64,000 nt of DNA from positions 2,866,501-2,930,500 of the forward strand of contig NZ_CP036422.1 of NCBI RefSeq assembly GCF_009388985.1. The letters are read 5' to 3'. The position numbers and the translations under genes are program-made. Positions 50,344 through 60,174 of the stretch are shown here, in pieces (position 1 is the first letter of the stretch; each line of letters begins with the position of its first letter). The stretch is from Halioglobus maricola (GTDB taxonomy: Bacteria; Pseudomonadota; Gammaproteobacteria; Pseudomonadales; Halieaceae). The notes beneath the pieces are model-generated. The model did not search any database and was not told the origin of the DNA. It was given only the letters and a program-made list of their open reading frames with translations.

Positions 50344-51177
50344 TCAGCCGTGCTCGAGGAAATCCAGGCAGGCACGGTTAAACATTCCCTCGTGCTCCAC
50401 CATCACCCAGTGACCGCACTCGTTAACCAGGATAGTCCGCAGATGGGGAATCGCCTTGACCATCTTGTGCAGGCCGCTCTCGGGCATCATCTGTTCGTCC
50501 ATACCCCAGAAGCCAAGGCAGGGGCATTCAATGCCAGGCAGCTGGTCTACGAGATTGGGGATTTGCATGGTAGCCATCACATGGCCGTTCATGATCTGCA
50601 TAATCTGCATGCGTTCAGCCACCAGTTCGTCGGTGGCGAGTTCGCCGTTGTACATCAAGCCGGTGGCGAACAGATCTTTCATTACCTCTGGGGTGACGGC
50701 TGCGCCGGACGAGAACGTCTGGAATACCTTCTGCATACCTGGCATGGCCTGATACTCAGGCAGGTCATTCAGGCCTCCAGGCGCCATGAGGATAAGTTTC
50801 TCGACCAGCTCCGGATATTCCAACGCCAGGCCAAACGCAATTGCACCGCCAAGAGAATTGCCCACCACAGTACACTTGCTGACGCCGGCAACATCCAACG
50901 TCTGTTTAATGCATTCGACGAAAAAGGACAGAGGATGATCTACATCATCGGGCTTGTCGGAAAAGCCGTAGCCGATGTGATCAGGCACGATGCAGCGGTA
51001 TCCCCGCTCCGCCAGGAAAGGGTAATTCCCCTTAAAATTAGAGTGCCCACTGGCACCCGGGCCCGAGCCATGCAGGAACAGGACGACCTCGCCCTGCCCC
51101 TCATCGAGGTAATGAATCCTGTAGCCGTTGGCGCATTCGGCATAGTTCGCTTCCGGCAGCAGGCCGTTCATACCCAT
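50344..51177 (-). CDS. Meta-cleavage product hydrolase (HsaD/BphD-like)
   Basis: Alpha/beta hydrolase of 277 residues that should cut a C-C bond in a 2-hydroxy-6-oxo-dienoate ring-fission product. Oxyanion-hole motif HGSGPGASG at 36-44, nucleophile Ser108 (GNSLGG), Asp227 (WGMDEQ) and His256 (CGHWV). HGSGPGASG is typical of meta-cleavage hydrolases rather than generic esterases. A GAGGA ribosome site precedes the ATG. The 87-base gap to the hydratase gene holds a weak GGGGCG/CGCCCC inverted repeat. Confidence 0.9.
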   Translation of the reverse strand: MGMNGLLPEANYAECANGYRIHYLDEGQGEVVLFLHGSGPGASGHSNFKGNYPFLAERGYRCIVPDHIGYGFSDKPDDVDHPLSFFVECIKQTLDVAGVSKCTVVGNSLGGAIAFGLALEYPELVEKLILMAPGGLNDLPEYQAMPGMQKVFQTFSSGAAVTPEVMKDLFATGLMYNGELATDELVAERMQIMQIMNGHVMATMQIPNLVDQLPGIECPCLGFWGMDEQMMPESGLHKMVKAIPHLRTILVNECGHWVMVEHEGMFNRACLDFLEHG

Positions 51178-51192
51178 ATTCAGATCCTCGCT

Positions 51193-52383
51193 CTAAATGG
51201 CATAGTCGACATTTTCTTCACCGAACATCACGCCACCCAGATTGTTGGCGAAAGGCGCTGAATGGTTCGCTACATGAGCCTGGCTGCACAAGACATCCAG
51301 GTGGAAATCCAGCAACTCGCTTCCCAGGCGAACACCACCCGACCCAGAGGCCTTGAGCATGCGGCTGGTCAGCGCCAGGGCGCGATCGGCGACCACAGCT
51401 GAGTCATATCGGTAGCGTATGCGATCGTCCACCGGGATCGGTTCGCCTGCGCGGCACTTTTCCATCATGGCATCAAAGTTGCGCACCATGACCAGCTTCA
51501 TCTCTTCTATGTCAGCGCGCGCCTCTGCCGCCAGCTGGCGTGCCGCAGGATCATTCTTCATTTTGTTGGGCCCTACCTGACGTGTCTTGGCCACATCAAT
51601 AAAGGCCTGCAATGCTCCTTCACAGGCGCCCAGACTGGCCGTGCAAACGGCACGGACGAATACCTGCATAAACGGCATCCGGTACAAAGGGGCATCGTTA
51701 ACTGCGTTACCGGGGTTATCGCACAGGAAGCCGTCCATGGACTTGTGCGTGCGGTGCTCCGGCACAAACACATCGTCCACCACGATGTCGTGACTGCCCG
51801 TTCCCTGCAGGCCGACAACATCCCAGTTATCGGCTATTTCGTAATCCTCAATAGGCACCAGGAAAGTCCGGTAATTGGCCATATCAAATGGCGCTTCTGG
51901 CGTGGGCACTACAGCACCCAGGAAGGCCCATTTACAGTGTTCAGAGCCACTGGAAAAACTCCAGCGACCGCTCAGGCGAAAGCCCCCATCAACCACTTTG
52001 ACCTTGCCCACAGGGGCGTACGAAGAAGAAATCAGTACGCTGGGATCATCCGCCCATACATCCTGTGCGGCCTGATCGTCGAAGACCGCGAGCTGCCAGT
52101 TGTGGACCGCGATCACCCCCAGAATCCAGGCGCTGGAGGGGCAGGATCGAGCCACCTCGTAACCGACCATATAAAACACTTGTGGGTCCATAGCGTAACC
52201 ACCCCACTGCTCGGGCTGCAGAATCTTGAAGAAGCCTGCATCATGAAAGTCCTGCACTGTGGCGTCGGGTACCCGACGGTCGGCTTTGCACTGGGCGCGT
52301 CGCTGCACAAGGGCTGGCCCCATTGCTCGTGCGGCCTCGATCAGCTCTTGGGCGCGGGAAGATTCTAGTCCGTATTCGTTCAT
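51193..52383 (-). CDS. HsaA-like flavin-dependent aromatic monooxygenase (acyl-CoA dehydrogenase fold)
   Basis: 396 residues. It resembles HsaA, the oxygenase that hydroxylates 3-HSA in bacterial steroid degradation: GFFKILQPEQWGG near 51-63, VHNWQLAVFDDQA, DPSVLISSSYAPVG, VGLQGTGSHDIVVDDVFVP. HsaA-type enzymes need reduced flavin from a reductase (HsaB), which is not encoded nearby. The substrate could be another phenol. It lies 15 bases before the hydrolase in the same operon. Confidence 0.83.
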   Translation of the reverse strand: MNEYGLESSRAQELIEAARAMGPALVQRRAQCKADRRVPDATVQDFHDAGFFKILQPEQWGGYAMDPQVFYMVGYEVARSCPSSAWILGVIAVHNWQLAVFDDQAAQDVWADDPSVLISSSYAPVGKVKVVDGGFRLSGRWSFSSGSEHCKWAFLGAVVPTPEAPFDMANYRTFLVPIEDYEIADNWDVVGLQGTGSHDIVVDDVFVPEHRTHKSMDGFLCDNPGNAVNDAPLYRMPFMQVFVRAVCTASLGACEGALQAFIDVAKTRQVGPNKMKNDPAARQLAAEARADIEEMKLVMVRNFDAMMEKCRAGEPIPVDDRIRYRYDSAVVADRALALTSRMLKASGSGGVRLGSELLDFHLDVLCSQAHVANHSAPFANNLGGVMFGEENVDYAI

Positions 52384-52497
52384 GGCATATCTACCTGTTG
52401 CATCGTTCTGAATTTGATCACTTATATGAGTGTGTCACTCTATGGCCTGCCAGCTCTCGCCGCATCCTTCATTTGGGGTATCGCCATAGTCCGGCGA

Positions 52498-53361
52498 CTA
52501 CTCGACAACCGCTTCACCAAAAGTCGTTGGCGGGCCGAAAAACTCGCGATGCGAAGGCGGCTGGCTGCCGTCGCTATCGGTAACCCCGTAACTGGCAGCG
52601 AGTTCCGCGCCTATCCACACCTGACCCGAGCGTGTCATCAGATCCGGGTCTTCGAACAATGCGGCGATAATTCGACCGGTGAACTCAGGCGTTTCGCAGG
52701 TGGCCATGAGCTCGGCATATTTTTCCGGCTCAGCAGCGAAAACTCGCTGGCTACGCTCTGTTAGCAGCAGCCCCATCCAGATCGACATGACGGCGACACC
52801 GTGCGGTTTAAAATCGTAAGCCATATCGTGAGCCATCTTATCGACGGCCGCCTTGCCGGCGCCATAGGCAGGGCCATGCATGTAGATCCTGCCCCCAAAT
52901 GACGAGGTGTTTACAATCAGGCCACGCTGCGCCTCGAGCAGCAGCGGCGCCGCGAAGTAGGCCGCAACGTAGTGAGAGCGCATTCCCACGCCCCAGATAT
53001 CAGTGAGCTCCAGGGGTTTCTCCCAGAAAGGCCCCGGCGTTACCAAGGCATCGTGCAGCGCAGTCGCGTTGTTCACCAGAATATTGAGATATCCCTGTTC
53101 TGCGAGAATCTGAGCAAACAGAGCCTCCACCTGAGCGTCGTCTGCGTGGTCACAATATACGGCGATACCTTCGCCGCCCGCAGCCGTTACCGCAGCAGCG
53201 GTAGCGTCAACCGTTCCCGGCAGGGACGCATCGCCCTCCCTGCGAGAACGCCCAGTAACATAGACGGTGGCTCCTGCGGCACCGAGTGCCACTGCGATGC
53301 CCTTCCCTGCCCCACGGCTTGCACCTGTTACCAGGGCGACTGTTTTCTGTTGCTGGTTCAT
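52498..53361 (-). CDS. SDR family oxidoreductase at the head of the catabolic operon
   Basis: 287-residue short-chain dehydrogenase. The cofactor loop VTGASRGAGKG is at about 14-24, NNAT replaces the usual NNAG at about 97-100, and YGAGK (Tyr/Lys) supplies the catalytic pair near 166-170, with Ser in NTSSFGG. AAAGGAA precedes the ATG. A 114-base gap with a small AGTG-TGT-CACT inverted repeat (about 52424-52434) separates it from the monooxygenase gene, so a second promoter there is possible. Confidence 0.83.
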   Translation of the reverse strand: MNQQQKTVALVTGASRGAGKGIAVALGAAGATVYVTGRSRREGDASLPGTVDATAAAVTAAGGEGIAVYCDHADDAQVEALFAQILAEQGYLNILVNNATALHDALVTPGPFWEKPLELTDIWGVGMRSHYVAAYFAAPLLLEAQRGLIVNTSSFGGRIYMHGPAYGAGKAAVDKMAHDMAYDFKPHGVAVMSIWMGLLLTERSQRVFAAEPEKYAELMATCETPEFTGRIIAALFEDPDLMTRSGQVWIGAELAASYGVTDSDGSQPPSHREFFGPPTTFGEAVVE

Positions 53362-53488
53362 CGCGGTTCCTTTACCGACGCAAGAAGCTTCTCTACTATT
53401 ATTTCAACTAGCGCCTAATCCTAGGCAGCTGAAGAGCGCGCGCCAAGCCCGGCGGACTCCAGCATTAAACCCGGAGCAACTATTTCCT

Positions 53489-54220
53489 GTGCGACCATTT
53501 CTACTCCCCTGCCTGCTGGCTCTCATCAGCACTGCGCCGATCGCACAGGCGGAACAGCGCCTCGCTTTCTCTGCTCAATCGCCGCTCTGGTTGCGGGCAG
53601 TAGGAAAGCTCGAGGTTTCCGGCAGCCAGGTTGAGAACGGTTACCGCAAGCACAAGCGAGAGGATTGCAGCGGCACCCTGATCGCCCGCAACCCCGACAG
53701 CAACCAGGCAGATATCGTCGTCACCGCGTGGCATTGTCTGGAGTACTACAACGATCTCAGCCGGCCCATCGTCTTCACCCTACTGCCAAATAGCGATACG
53801 CCGCTGGTACGCGAGGCCCGCCGCATAGCCTCGGGAGGCAACATGGATGCCGACTGGGCCCTGCTCAAACTGACCCGGTCGGTCAGCGCGGAGCAGGTGC
53901 GCGGCCTCACCGTCCATCCGCAGCAGGCAGATACCGGTCTTCAGATTGTTATGGCTGGGTATTCTGGCGATCAAGGGTTGGGGGACAACGGCGAGGTGAT
54001 GACCTACCACTCTGGATGTCGCATTACCGCGCAATCGCGCCGTGCGAGTGAGAGTAACTGCGAGGCCTACAAGGGCGCGTCCGGAGGGGCTGTCATCCAG
54101 GTAACCGAAGGAGGCGCCCCGCAACTTGCAGGGGTCATTTCCCGCGGCGACAGCGAGACGGTAAGCATATTCGTTCCGATAGCGGGCTTCAGGACGTCCC
54201 TGAATCAGGCTCTTCGCTAA
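53489..54220 (+). CDS. Secreted trypsin-like serine protease
   Basis: 243 residues, with a signal peptide to about residue 21 (IAQA). The triad is His82 (TAWHC), Asp122 (MDADWALL) and Ser198 (GASGG), with Cys pairs near 60/83 and 177/191 that may form disulfides. The GTG at 53489 is proposed because it places the signal peptide at the N terminus; GGAG lies 13 bases upstream, a little far. The longer frame to 53267 is antisense to the SDR and was rejected. Target unknown. Its end overlaps trhO tail-to-tail by 32 bases. Confidence 0.8.
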   Translation: MRPFLLPCLLALISTAPIAQAEQRLAFSAQSPLWLRAVGKLEVSGSQVENGYRKHKREDCSGTLIARNPDSNQADIVVTAWHCLEYYNDLSRPIVFTLLPNSDTPLVREARRIASGGNMDADWALLKLTRSVSAEQVRGLTVHPQQADTGLQIVMAGYSGDQGLGDNGEVMTYHSGCRITAQSRRASESNCEAYKGASGGAVIQVTEGGAPQLAGVISRGDSETVSIFVPIAGFRTSLNQALR

Positions 54221-55145
54221 GCTGGCGCGCCGGCGGAGGTGAGCCAATGTGATACTCACCTCGCTCTGCAGCGAGCTGAGTCTGCTTCTGGCGCTCTTCG
54301 AAGCGTGCCCGCTGCTCCGGGGTCAACTCGTCGGCACAGCGTGGACAACAAATGCCCGCGCGGTATTTTTCTGAAGATTTGTCAGCCTCGGTGATCGGCA
54401 TGCGGCATCCGTAGCAGAGATCATAGCTGCCTTTTTCCAGCTGGTGATTAACCGCGACCCGGTTATCAAAAACATAACACTCGCCTTCCCAGGCGCTCTC
54501 TTGCGCAGGGACCTCCTCGAGGTATTTGAGGATGCCGCCCTGAAGGTGGTACACCTCTTCGAAGCCCTCCTGCAGCATATATGCGGAGGCCTTTTCACAG
54601 CGGATGCCACCGGTACAGAACATCGCCACTTTCTTGTGCTTGCCAGGATCGAGGTTTTGCCTTACATAGTCGGGGAATTCACGGAAACTGTCCGTACACG
54701 GATCGATCGCGCCGCGAAAGCTGCCTATCTCGTATTCATAATCGTTGCGAGTATCGATCAGCAATACCTCAGGGTCACTGATCAACGCATTCCAATCTGA
54801 GGGCTTCACATACGTGCCCACAACCCGGTTGGGGTCAATACCTTCGACCCCCATGGTGACAATTTCCTTTTTGAGTTTCACCTTCATGCGATAGAAGGGC
54901 ATCGCACTATCCAGAGACTCCTTGTGCTCCAACGCGGCAAGACGCGGATCAGCGCGCAGATAATCCAACACCGCGTCGATACCCTCTCGAGTACCGGCAA
55001 TTGTGCCGTTGATCCCCTCACCAGCGAGCAAGAGAGTTCCTTTCACGTCATGCCGGCTACAGATATCCAACAGCGGCTCGCGCAGTTCAGCATAATCATC
55101 GAGGGTGACAAATCGATACAGGGCGGCGACGACAATCTCGCTCAT
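54189..55145 (-). CDS. trhO: tRNA uridine(34) hydroxylase (rhodanese-domain protein)
   Basis: TrhO/YceA family enzyme that hydroxylates U34 of some tRNAs; 318 residues. An N-terminal acylphosphatase-like region (about 1-95) is followed by a rhodanese domain with the active-site loop CTGGIRC (Cys177) and a C-terminal zinc-like cluster CYGC...CCPRC (about 253-285). The ATG overlaps the bolA stop as ATGA, so the two are co-translated. Confidence 0.92.
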   Translation of the reverse strand: MSEIVVAALYRFVTLDDYAELREPLLDICSRHDVKGTLLLAGEGINGTIAGTREGIDAVLDYLRADPRLAALEHKESLDSAMPFYRMKVKLKKEIVTMGVEGIDPNRVVGTYVKPSDWNALISDPEVLLIDTRNDYEYEIGSFRGAIDPCTDSFREFPDYVRQNLDPGKHKKVAMFCTGGIRCEKASAYMLQEGFEEVYHLQGGILKYLEEVPAQESAWEGECYVFDNRVAVNHQLEKGSYDLCYGCRMPITEADKSSEKYRAGICCPRCADELTPEQRARFEERQKQTQLAAERGEYHIGSPPPARQLSEEPDSGTS

Positions 55146-55462
55146 GCTTCAGCCTTTGAGCCGCCGAGGCAATCAGGCGAGGCTGGCGCAGCTCCTTCCC
55201 GCTCGGCCCATTCGCCCGGGGTATAGATGTGCAGAGCCAGCGCGTGAACCGGGCCGGCCAACTGGTCGGCCAGCGCTCCATAGACCTGCTGGTGTCTGGC
55301 CACCTTGCGTTTACCCTCGAAACCCACGCTTACAAGGACAACCTTGAAGTGGGTTTCCGAATTGGCCGGCACGCTGTGCATGTGGCTTTCGTTCACCACT
55401 TCCAGCGCCACAGGCTGAAACTGGTCGGTAAGTATTTGCTCGATTTCTTGCTGGACGATCAT
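55142..55462 (-). CDS. BolA family protein
   Basis: BolA-like protein of 106 residues, with the class II KH-like fold and the conserved [22 protein letters not shown] region including the HxHxV-type His residues that coordinate Fe-S clusters with monothiol glutaredoxins. ATG at 55462 has a strong AAGGAGG 5 bases upstream. I cannot decide between BolA and IbaG/YrbA from sequence alone; the SHMHS and HIYTP segments look closer to BolA. Confidence 0.85.
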   Translation of the reverse strand: MIVQQEIEQILTDQFQPVALEVVNESHMHSVPANSETHFKVVLVSVGFEGKRKVARHQQVYGALADQLAGPVHALALHIYTPGEWAEREGAAPASPDCLGGSKAEA

Positions 55463-55504
55463 TATGGCCTCCTTTGCGGGGGGCAATATTATACCCGAGC
55501 GAAC

Positions 55505-56539
55505 TCAATCTCGCCGCAGGGTGGCGCGAAATTGCCCAGGGGTCTTGCCGGTCCATTTTTTGAATGAGCGATGGAACGCGCTGGGATCGGTAAAACCCAT
55601 CTCCAGCGCCACCTCATTGATCGACAGATCGTGGCGATTGAGACACAGTTTGGCCGCTTCGCAGCGAGCTTCATCCTTAAGTTGCTGAAAGGTTGTGCCC
55701 TCGCGTTTCAACCTGCGGCGCAGGGTTGGCGCCGACATTGCCAGTGCACTACAAATCATCTCAAAACTGGGAAAACCGGCGCTGAAATCGTGACCGATCA
55801 TCGCCCGGACCTGGGCCGAAAGGTTATCGGTACCCGGGTGACTCTCCATAATCAGCATCTGGTAGGGCGCAGTGCGCAGAAACTCGCGCAGTGAGTGCTG
55901 GGTGTGAACCACTGGCCAGGTCAGGCACTCACTGTCGAAATAAAGCAGATCATTGGTCTGTCCGTAGTAAACCGGACAGTGAAAAAGCGCCTCATATTTC
56001 TCCGGTTTTGCAGGAGGCTCGCCAGTGAAATCGACCCGGTGCAACTTGATGGGTCTGCCACACAACCAGCCAAAAAACCGGTGCCAGACCTGCAGCCCAT
56101 AAACATCCGCAGGGCCAACCTGGGGGCGCTCGCTGCGATCAATAGTGCGATAGCCCACCCGGGCATGCTCCTGGGAAAAATTGGCATAGAGCTGGCTGCG
56201 CTCATCGAAGAAGGTCCGATAAAACTCGGAGGCACGCTGAATGGCCTGACCAAGATTGTCACAAGAGATAATGCAGTAACACATCATCCGAAATGCGCCA
56301 GGTGCTACCAACTCGCTGCCGGTGACCCCAAAAGTCTCATCCTGCAATAGCCGCAGCACCTGCTGATACACCTGCGAATACTGCATCGCCGAAATCTCAG
56401 CCCGGTAAGCGGGCGCACTTTCGACAAAGGGATCGAACTCGATTCCAGCCTCGGCCAGCATGCCACTGAAATCATAGCCGCGATCGCTGACCATACGCAG
56501 CAAGGTATTCAAAAAACGTGTGGGTACGCGATCACTCAA
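55505..56539 (-). CDS. AraC-family transcriptional regulator
   Basis: 344 residues: an N-terminal arabinose-binding-type sensor region (about 15-215) of the class common among catabolic regulators, and the two helix-turn-helix AraC domain at the C terminus (MSAPTLRRRLKREGTTFQQL, then INEVALEMGFTDPSAFHRSF). The frame begins at TTG 56539; no ATG is well placed. It could regulate the catabolic operon 2-8 kb away, but nothing in the sequence proves that. Confidence 0.82.
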   Translation of the reverse strand: MSDRVPTRFLNTLLRMVSDRGYDFSGMLAEAGIEFDPFVESAPAYRAEISAMQYSQVYQQVLRLLQDETFGVTGSELVAPGAFRMMCYCIISCDNLGQAIQRASEFYRTFFDERSQLYANFSQEHARVGYRTIDRSERPQVGPADVYGLQVWHRFFGWLCGRPIKLHRVDFTGEPPAKPEKYEALFHCPVYYGQTNDLLYFDSECLTWPVVHTQHSLREFLRTAPYQMLIMESHPGTDNLSAQVRAMIGHDFSAGFPSFEMICSALAMSAPTLRRRLKREGTTFQQLKDEARCEAAKLCLNRHDLSINEVALEMGFTDPSAFHRSFKKWTGKTPGQFRATLRRD

Positions 56540-56656
56540 AGCCGGGAGCCGCCAAATAAGCCAGCGCGCATCTTAGCAGATCGCAGCGACTCTGCGGCAA
56601 GACCCGGGCGGCCAAACTGCGTATACTGAGTTCAGTCATCGACAGGAGTCAGGGTG

Positions 56657-57490
56657 ATGGAAATGCGCTATAACATCTATTTTGCCGGTGAAGTACTACC
56701 CGGCCACGATCCAGACAGGGTACGGCTGGCTGTCGGCCAATTGTTCAAGGCCAACGAGGCGACGCTGAACAAACTGTTCAACGGCCGTCTACAAGTCGTC
56801 AAACGAAGCTGCGACAAGGCCACTGCACTGAAGTACAAGCAGGCCATGGAAAAAGTCGGTGCCCGCCCGGTTATCAAAACAGCCGATCCTGCCGACAGCG
56901 CTCCAGTGACAAAGACCGAGCCCACGCCGGCCCCGGCTGCCGCCACCCCCGCAGAGAAGCCACTCTCGGCTGCCGAGCGCATCGCCGCACTCGCGGCAGC
57001 GCCGGACGTGCCCAGCAGCGCTGAACCTGCTCCCGCAGCCGAAAGCGAAGGGCCAGCAGACAGCAGCGGTGTCAGCGTAGCGCCCCCCCAGAGTGATGTG
57101 CTCCGCCCGGAAGAGCGCCAGCGTGTTGCAGAACGCGATATCGATACCGGCGACCTCGCGGTGGATGAATCCGCAACTCGCCTAGCAGACCCCTCCCCTG
57201 CGCCGCCTCCGGCACCCGATGTCACGCACCTGAGCATGGGCGATACAGGCGAAGACATTCCCACCCTGCCGTCTGACACCACGCCATTAAATCCCAATAC
57301 GGATGCCATCGATCTCTCTCCGGAGGGCACGGATTTCAGTGATTGCGCAGCACCCGACGCCCCGGATCCACAGCTTGACCTGTCTGCCATCGATCTTGCC
57401 CCAGAGGGGAGCGACGTACTGGCAGAGGAATTCAGGAAAAAAGCTCCCGCGCAATCGCCGAAGACTGACCATATCGCCCTGGAAGACTGA
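56657..57490 (+). CDS. Uncharacterised protein with a conserved basic N-terminal domain and a Pro/Ala-rich tail
   Basis: 277 residues from ATG 56657 (AGGAG 9 bases upstream; GTG 56654 is an alternative). Residues 1 to about 73 look like a compact domain (RYNIYFAGEVLPGHDP, then VKRSCDKATALKYKQAME). The rest is low-complexity Pro/Ala/Ser/Asp-rich, with two copies of a short motif near the end, DAIDLSPEGTD and SAIDLAPEGSD (about residues 215-225 and 243-253). No signal peptide or membrane helix. Function unknown to me. Confidence 0.7.
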   Translation: MEMRYNIYFAGEVLPGHDPDRVRLAVGQLFKANEATLNKLFNGRLQVVKRSCDKATALKYKQAMEKVGARPVIKTADPADSAPVTKTEPTPAPAAATPAEKPLSAAERIAALAAAPDVPSSAEPAPAAESEGPADSSGVSVAPPQSDVLRPEERQRVAERDIDTGDLAVDESATRLADPSPAPPPAPDVTHLSMGDTGEDIPTLPSDTTPLNPNTDAIDLSPEGTDFSDCAAPDAPDPQLDLSAIDLAPEGSDVLAEEFRKKAPAQSPKTDHIALED

Positions 57491-57500
57491 GCACCTGCTC

Positions 57501-58868
57501 TCAGGGCAGGTTGACCACGACTCGCAGCCCGGGATTATTGTTTTCGAGGTCTACCGAACCGCTGTGATAATGGGCGATTGCCTGCGCCATACTCAACCCG
57601 AGACCGTGTCCGGGTTGCGCCGAGCGACTGGGCTCCACCCGGTAAAAGCGGCGAAACACATCGCGCCAGTGCTCGGCGGAAATACCCGGCCCGGTATCGC
57701 TGATACTCACGCTGTTCCCGCCACCGGATGAAGCTCGCAGACGCACCGACACCCGCCCGCCTTCAGGCGTATATTTGATCGCATTATCCAGCACATTGGC
57801 AAACATCTGGAACAGCAGGTCGGCCTCGCCCTCACAACTGCAGGGGCCTGGCGCGTCGATCTCGAACGCTATTCCTTTCTCTTGCGCCACAGGCTCATAC
57901 AGATCGCACACATCGTCGAGCAATGCCGCCAGGTCCAGCCGCGCCACACCGCTGTATCGGCTACCTGCCTCCAGTGTTGAAATTCGCAGTACCGCGTTAA
58001 AGGACGTCAGCAGTGCGTCGCAATCAACTATCAACGCCTCCACCTCAGCACTGCGCTCGGCGTCGACATTGGCGTGCAATTGGCTGAGCTGGTTGCGCAT
58101 GCGGCTGAGCGGCGTGCGCAGATCGTGCGCAATATTGTCAGAGACACTGCGCACGCCCTGCATCAGCGACTCGGTTTGATCGAGCATCTGGTTCATGACG
58201 ATAGCAAGCTGCTTGACCTGCCCTTTTTCGCTGTCGACATCCAGCCGCTGAGAGGGGTCACCGCGCACTATTCGGGACATCTCTGTGCCGAGCCAGTCTA
58301 CGCGCTGCAAACTGCGAGCGGCGGCAAAGAAACCGCCGATCAGGCCCAGCAGAATGGTCGCCGCCATGGTCCGGTAGAGCATTCCAGCGATAAGCCTTCC
58401 CTGCTCACCGACCTCATTGAGATTGCGTGCGACGACGGCGAAAAGTTCGTCATCCAACTGTACCTCGCGGGCGAGAAAATCCACCCCCACTTCCTCGCCC
58501 CACTCCAACAGCGCAAGCTCGATACCCAGCCAGCCGTCATCGAACTCGCGATAGAGGGTTCCCGCTGGCAGGTCGCCAAGTATCTTGACGCCATCGGCGT
58601 CTCGAATCAGGTAGTGAAAACGATCGACATACCAGTTCTCACGCTGGTCCCCGATATAGGCCACAAGACCACTTCGGCCCTGCCCCCGATAGATCAGCTC
58701 AAGGGTTTCATGTTCCTCGACGATACTCGACCCGAGATCGCGAAAATAACCATAGCTGTAAAACGTGTAGAGTCCTACCATCAGCGCAGACACCGCTGCG
58801 CTCAGCACCAACAAGTATTTGGCTATGTAGCGAAAGGTGAGGCTGGCAACGACCTCGCGAAAATTCAC
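57501..58868 (-). CDS. Sensor histidine kinase
   Basis: 455 residues. Transmembrane helices at about 18-38 and 165-185 frame a periplasmic sensor region. A HAMP domain (about 187-238) leads to the phospho-acceptor His248 (DNIAHDLRTPLSR), then the ATPase domain with N box (NVLDNAIKYTPEGG), G1 DTGPGIS and G2 GHGLGLS. It is paired with the response regulator, which ends 6 bases before its GTG start. An AraC-Pro/Ala gene block lies beyond. Signal unknown. Confidence 0.9.
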   Translation of the reverse strand: MNFREVVASLTFRYIAKYLLVLSAAVSALMVGLYTFYSYGYFRDLGSSIVEEHETLELIYRGQGRSGLVAYIGDQRENWYVDRFHYLIRDADGVKILGDLPAGTLYREFDDGWLGIELALLEWGEEVGVDFLAREVQLDDELFAVVARNLNEVGEQGRLIAGMLYRTMAATILLGLIGGFFAAARSLQRVDWLGTEMSRIVRGDPSQRLDVDSEKGQVKQLAIVMNQMLDQTESLMQGVRSVSDNIAHDLRTPLSRMRNQLSQLHANVDAERSAEVEALIVDCDALLTSFNAVLRISTLEAGSRYSGVARLDLAALLDDVCDLYEPVAQEKGIAFEIDAPGPCSCEGEADLLFQMFANVLDNAIKYTPEGGRVSVRLRASSGGGNSVSISDTGPGISAEHWRDVFRRFYRVEPSRSAQPGHGLGLSMAQAIAHYHSGSVDLENNNPGLRVVVNLP

Positions 58869-58873
58869 GGGTT

Positions 58874-59557
58874 TTACTCCCCCTCAGGCCCGAGGCGATA
58901 ACCTGCACCGCGCACCGTGTGCAGCAGCGCTTGCTCGAATTCCTTGTCGAGTTTCTGGCGCAAACGAGAGATATGAACGTCGATAACATTGGTCTGCGGG
59001 TCGAAGTTATAGCCCCAGACATGTTCCAGTAGCATGGCCCGGGTCACCACCTGACCGGCGTGACGCATGAGGTATTCCAACAGTCGATATTCGCGTGGTT
59101 GCAGGGTGATGGCTACGCCGCCGCGGTCAACACTCTGCTGCAGTAAATCCATAGTGAGGTCTTCGACCTGCAGGCGGGTGACTGTTTCGCTGGCGTTGGC
59201 GCTGCGCCGCAGTAAAACCTGAAGCCGGGCCTGCAGCTCATCCATGGCAAACGGTTTGACCAGGTAGTCATCTGCACCGCTTTGCAGGCCTTGCACCCTG
59301 TCGTCGACTTCGCCCAACGCGCTCAACACGAGAGCCGGGGTCACTACCCCTTGTCGACGGAGCTCCTGGATGAGACTCAGACCATCGCGGCCAGGCAACA
59401 TGCGATCGACGATCATCACATCAAAATCGCCGGCGAGGGCCGTATTCAGGGCAATATCGCCATCGGCACAGTGCACGCACTCGTCACCGCCGCGGCGTAA
59501 CTCGGTGCCAATAAATTCAGCCAGGGACTCGTCGTCCTCCACCAGCAGTACTTGCAT
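58874..59557 (-). CDS. OmpR-family response regulator
   Basis: 227 residues. Receiver domain with acidic pocket EDD (7-9), phospho-acceptor Asp51 (MIVDRMLPG) and Lys in LVKPF; C-terminal winged-helix DNA-binding domain with EYRLLEYLMRHAGQVVTRAML and DVHISRLRQKLD. ATG at 59557 was chosen because the receiver fold starts there; an in-frame extension to 59635 has no support. Cotranscribed with the histidine kinase. Confidence 0.92.
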   Translation of the reverse strand: MQVLLVEDDESLAEFIGTELRRGGDECVHCADGDIALNTALAGDFDVMIVDRMLPGRDGLSLIQELRRQGVVTPALVLSALGEVDDRVQGLQSGADDYLVKPFAMDELQARLQVLLRRSANASETVTRLQVEDLTMDLLQQSVDRGGVAITLQPREYRLLEYLMRHAGQVVTRAMLLEHVWGYNFDPQTNVIDVHISRLRQKLDKEFEQALLHTVRGAGYRLGPEGE

Positions 59558-59685
59558 AACTACCAACTCATAATCTTCAGCGGCAATGTAGCACGCACAC
59601 TGGGGCGGACAAAGCCCACGCGCGCCGATCACCACTTACATTAACGATCATTAATTCCCGGGCTATAGTGTTAGACTACGCCGCC

Positions 59686-60171
59686 ATGAGCACCGACAAG
59701 AACACAGAACCAAACGCGGGGACAACACCGCCCTCCCCCTCCCTGCTGCGCCATCTCACATCGATGATCTACGACAGCCTGCTGGTGATCGCCCTGATTT
59801 TCGTACTGAACGCGCTGGGGCTGGGCATCGCTGTGCAATTGAGCGGGGGGGAGCTGGAAGTGCTGCCACCGCTGGCCGGTCAGGTGCTGACTGCGCTCTC
59901 AGTACTGCTTTTCTTCGGAGCATTCTGGATCAAGAGCGGCCAGACCCTGGGCATGCAGGCCTGGCGCATTCAGCTGGTGCGAATCGACGGTGGAAAAATT
60001 GGCGTCATTCAGGTGATCTTGCGCTGCTTCGGCGCAACCCTCAGTGCTGGCTTTCTTGGGCTGGGCTATCTGTGGAAACTGGTAGACAGAAACAAGCGCT
60101 ACTGGCACGACTATCTGTCGGGAACCGAGTTGATCCTGCTGCCCAAAAAGAGCAGAGATTCCAGTCGATAG
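59686..60171 (+). CDS. RDD-family membrane protein
   Basis: 161 residues from ATG 59686 (GTG 59668 is also in frame). The RDD pattern is present with three to four hydrophobic helices, LLRHLTSMIYDSLLVIAL followed by a loop and SGQTLGMQAWRIQLVR, then a third helix containing LGLGYLWKLVDR and the closing YWHDYLSGTELILL. Function unknown. It is convergent with lptG, 3 bases apart. Confidence 0.85.
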   Translation: MSTDKNTEPNAGTTPPSPSLLRHLTSMIYDSLLVIALIFVLNALGLGIAVQLSGGELEVLPPLAGQVLTALSVLLFFGAFWIKSGQTLGMQAWRIQLVRIDGGKIGVIQVILRCFGATLSAGFLGLGYLWKLVDRNKRYWHDYLSGTELILLPKKSRDSSR

Positions 60172-60174
60172 CTC

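Noticed and set aside
53267..53488. 74-codon upstream extension of the trypsin-like protease
   Set aside because: It is antisense to the SDR start region; the signal peptide begins at the proposed GTG.
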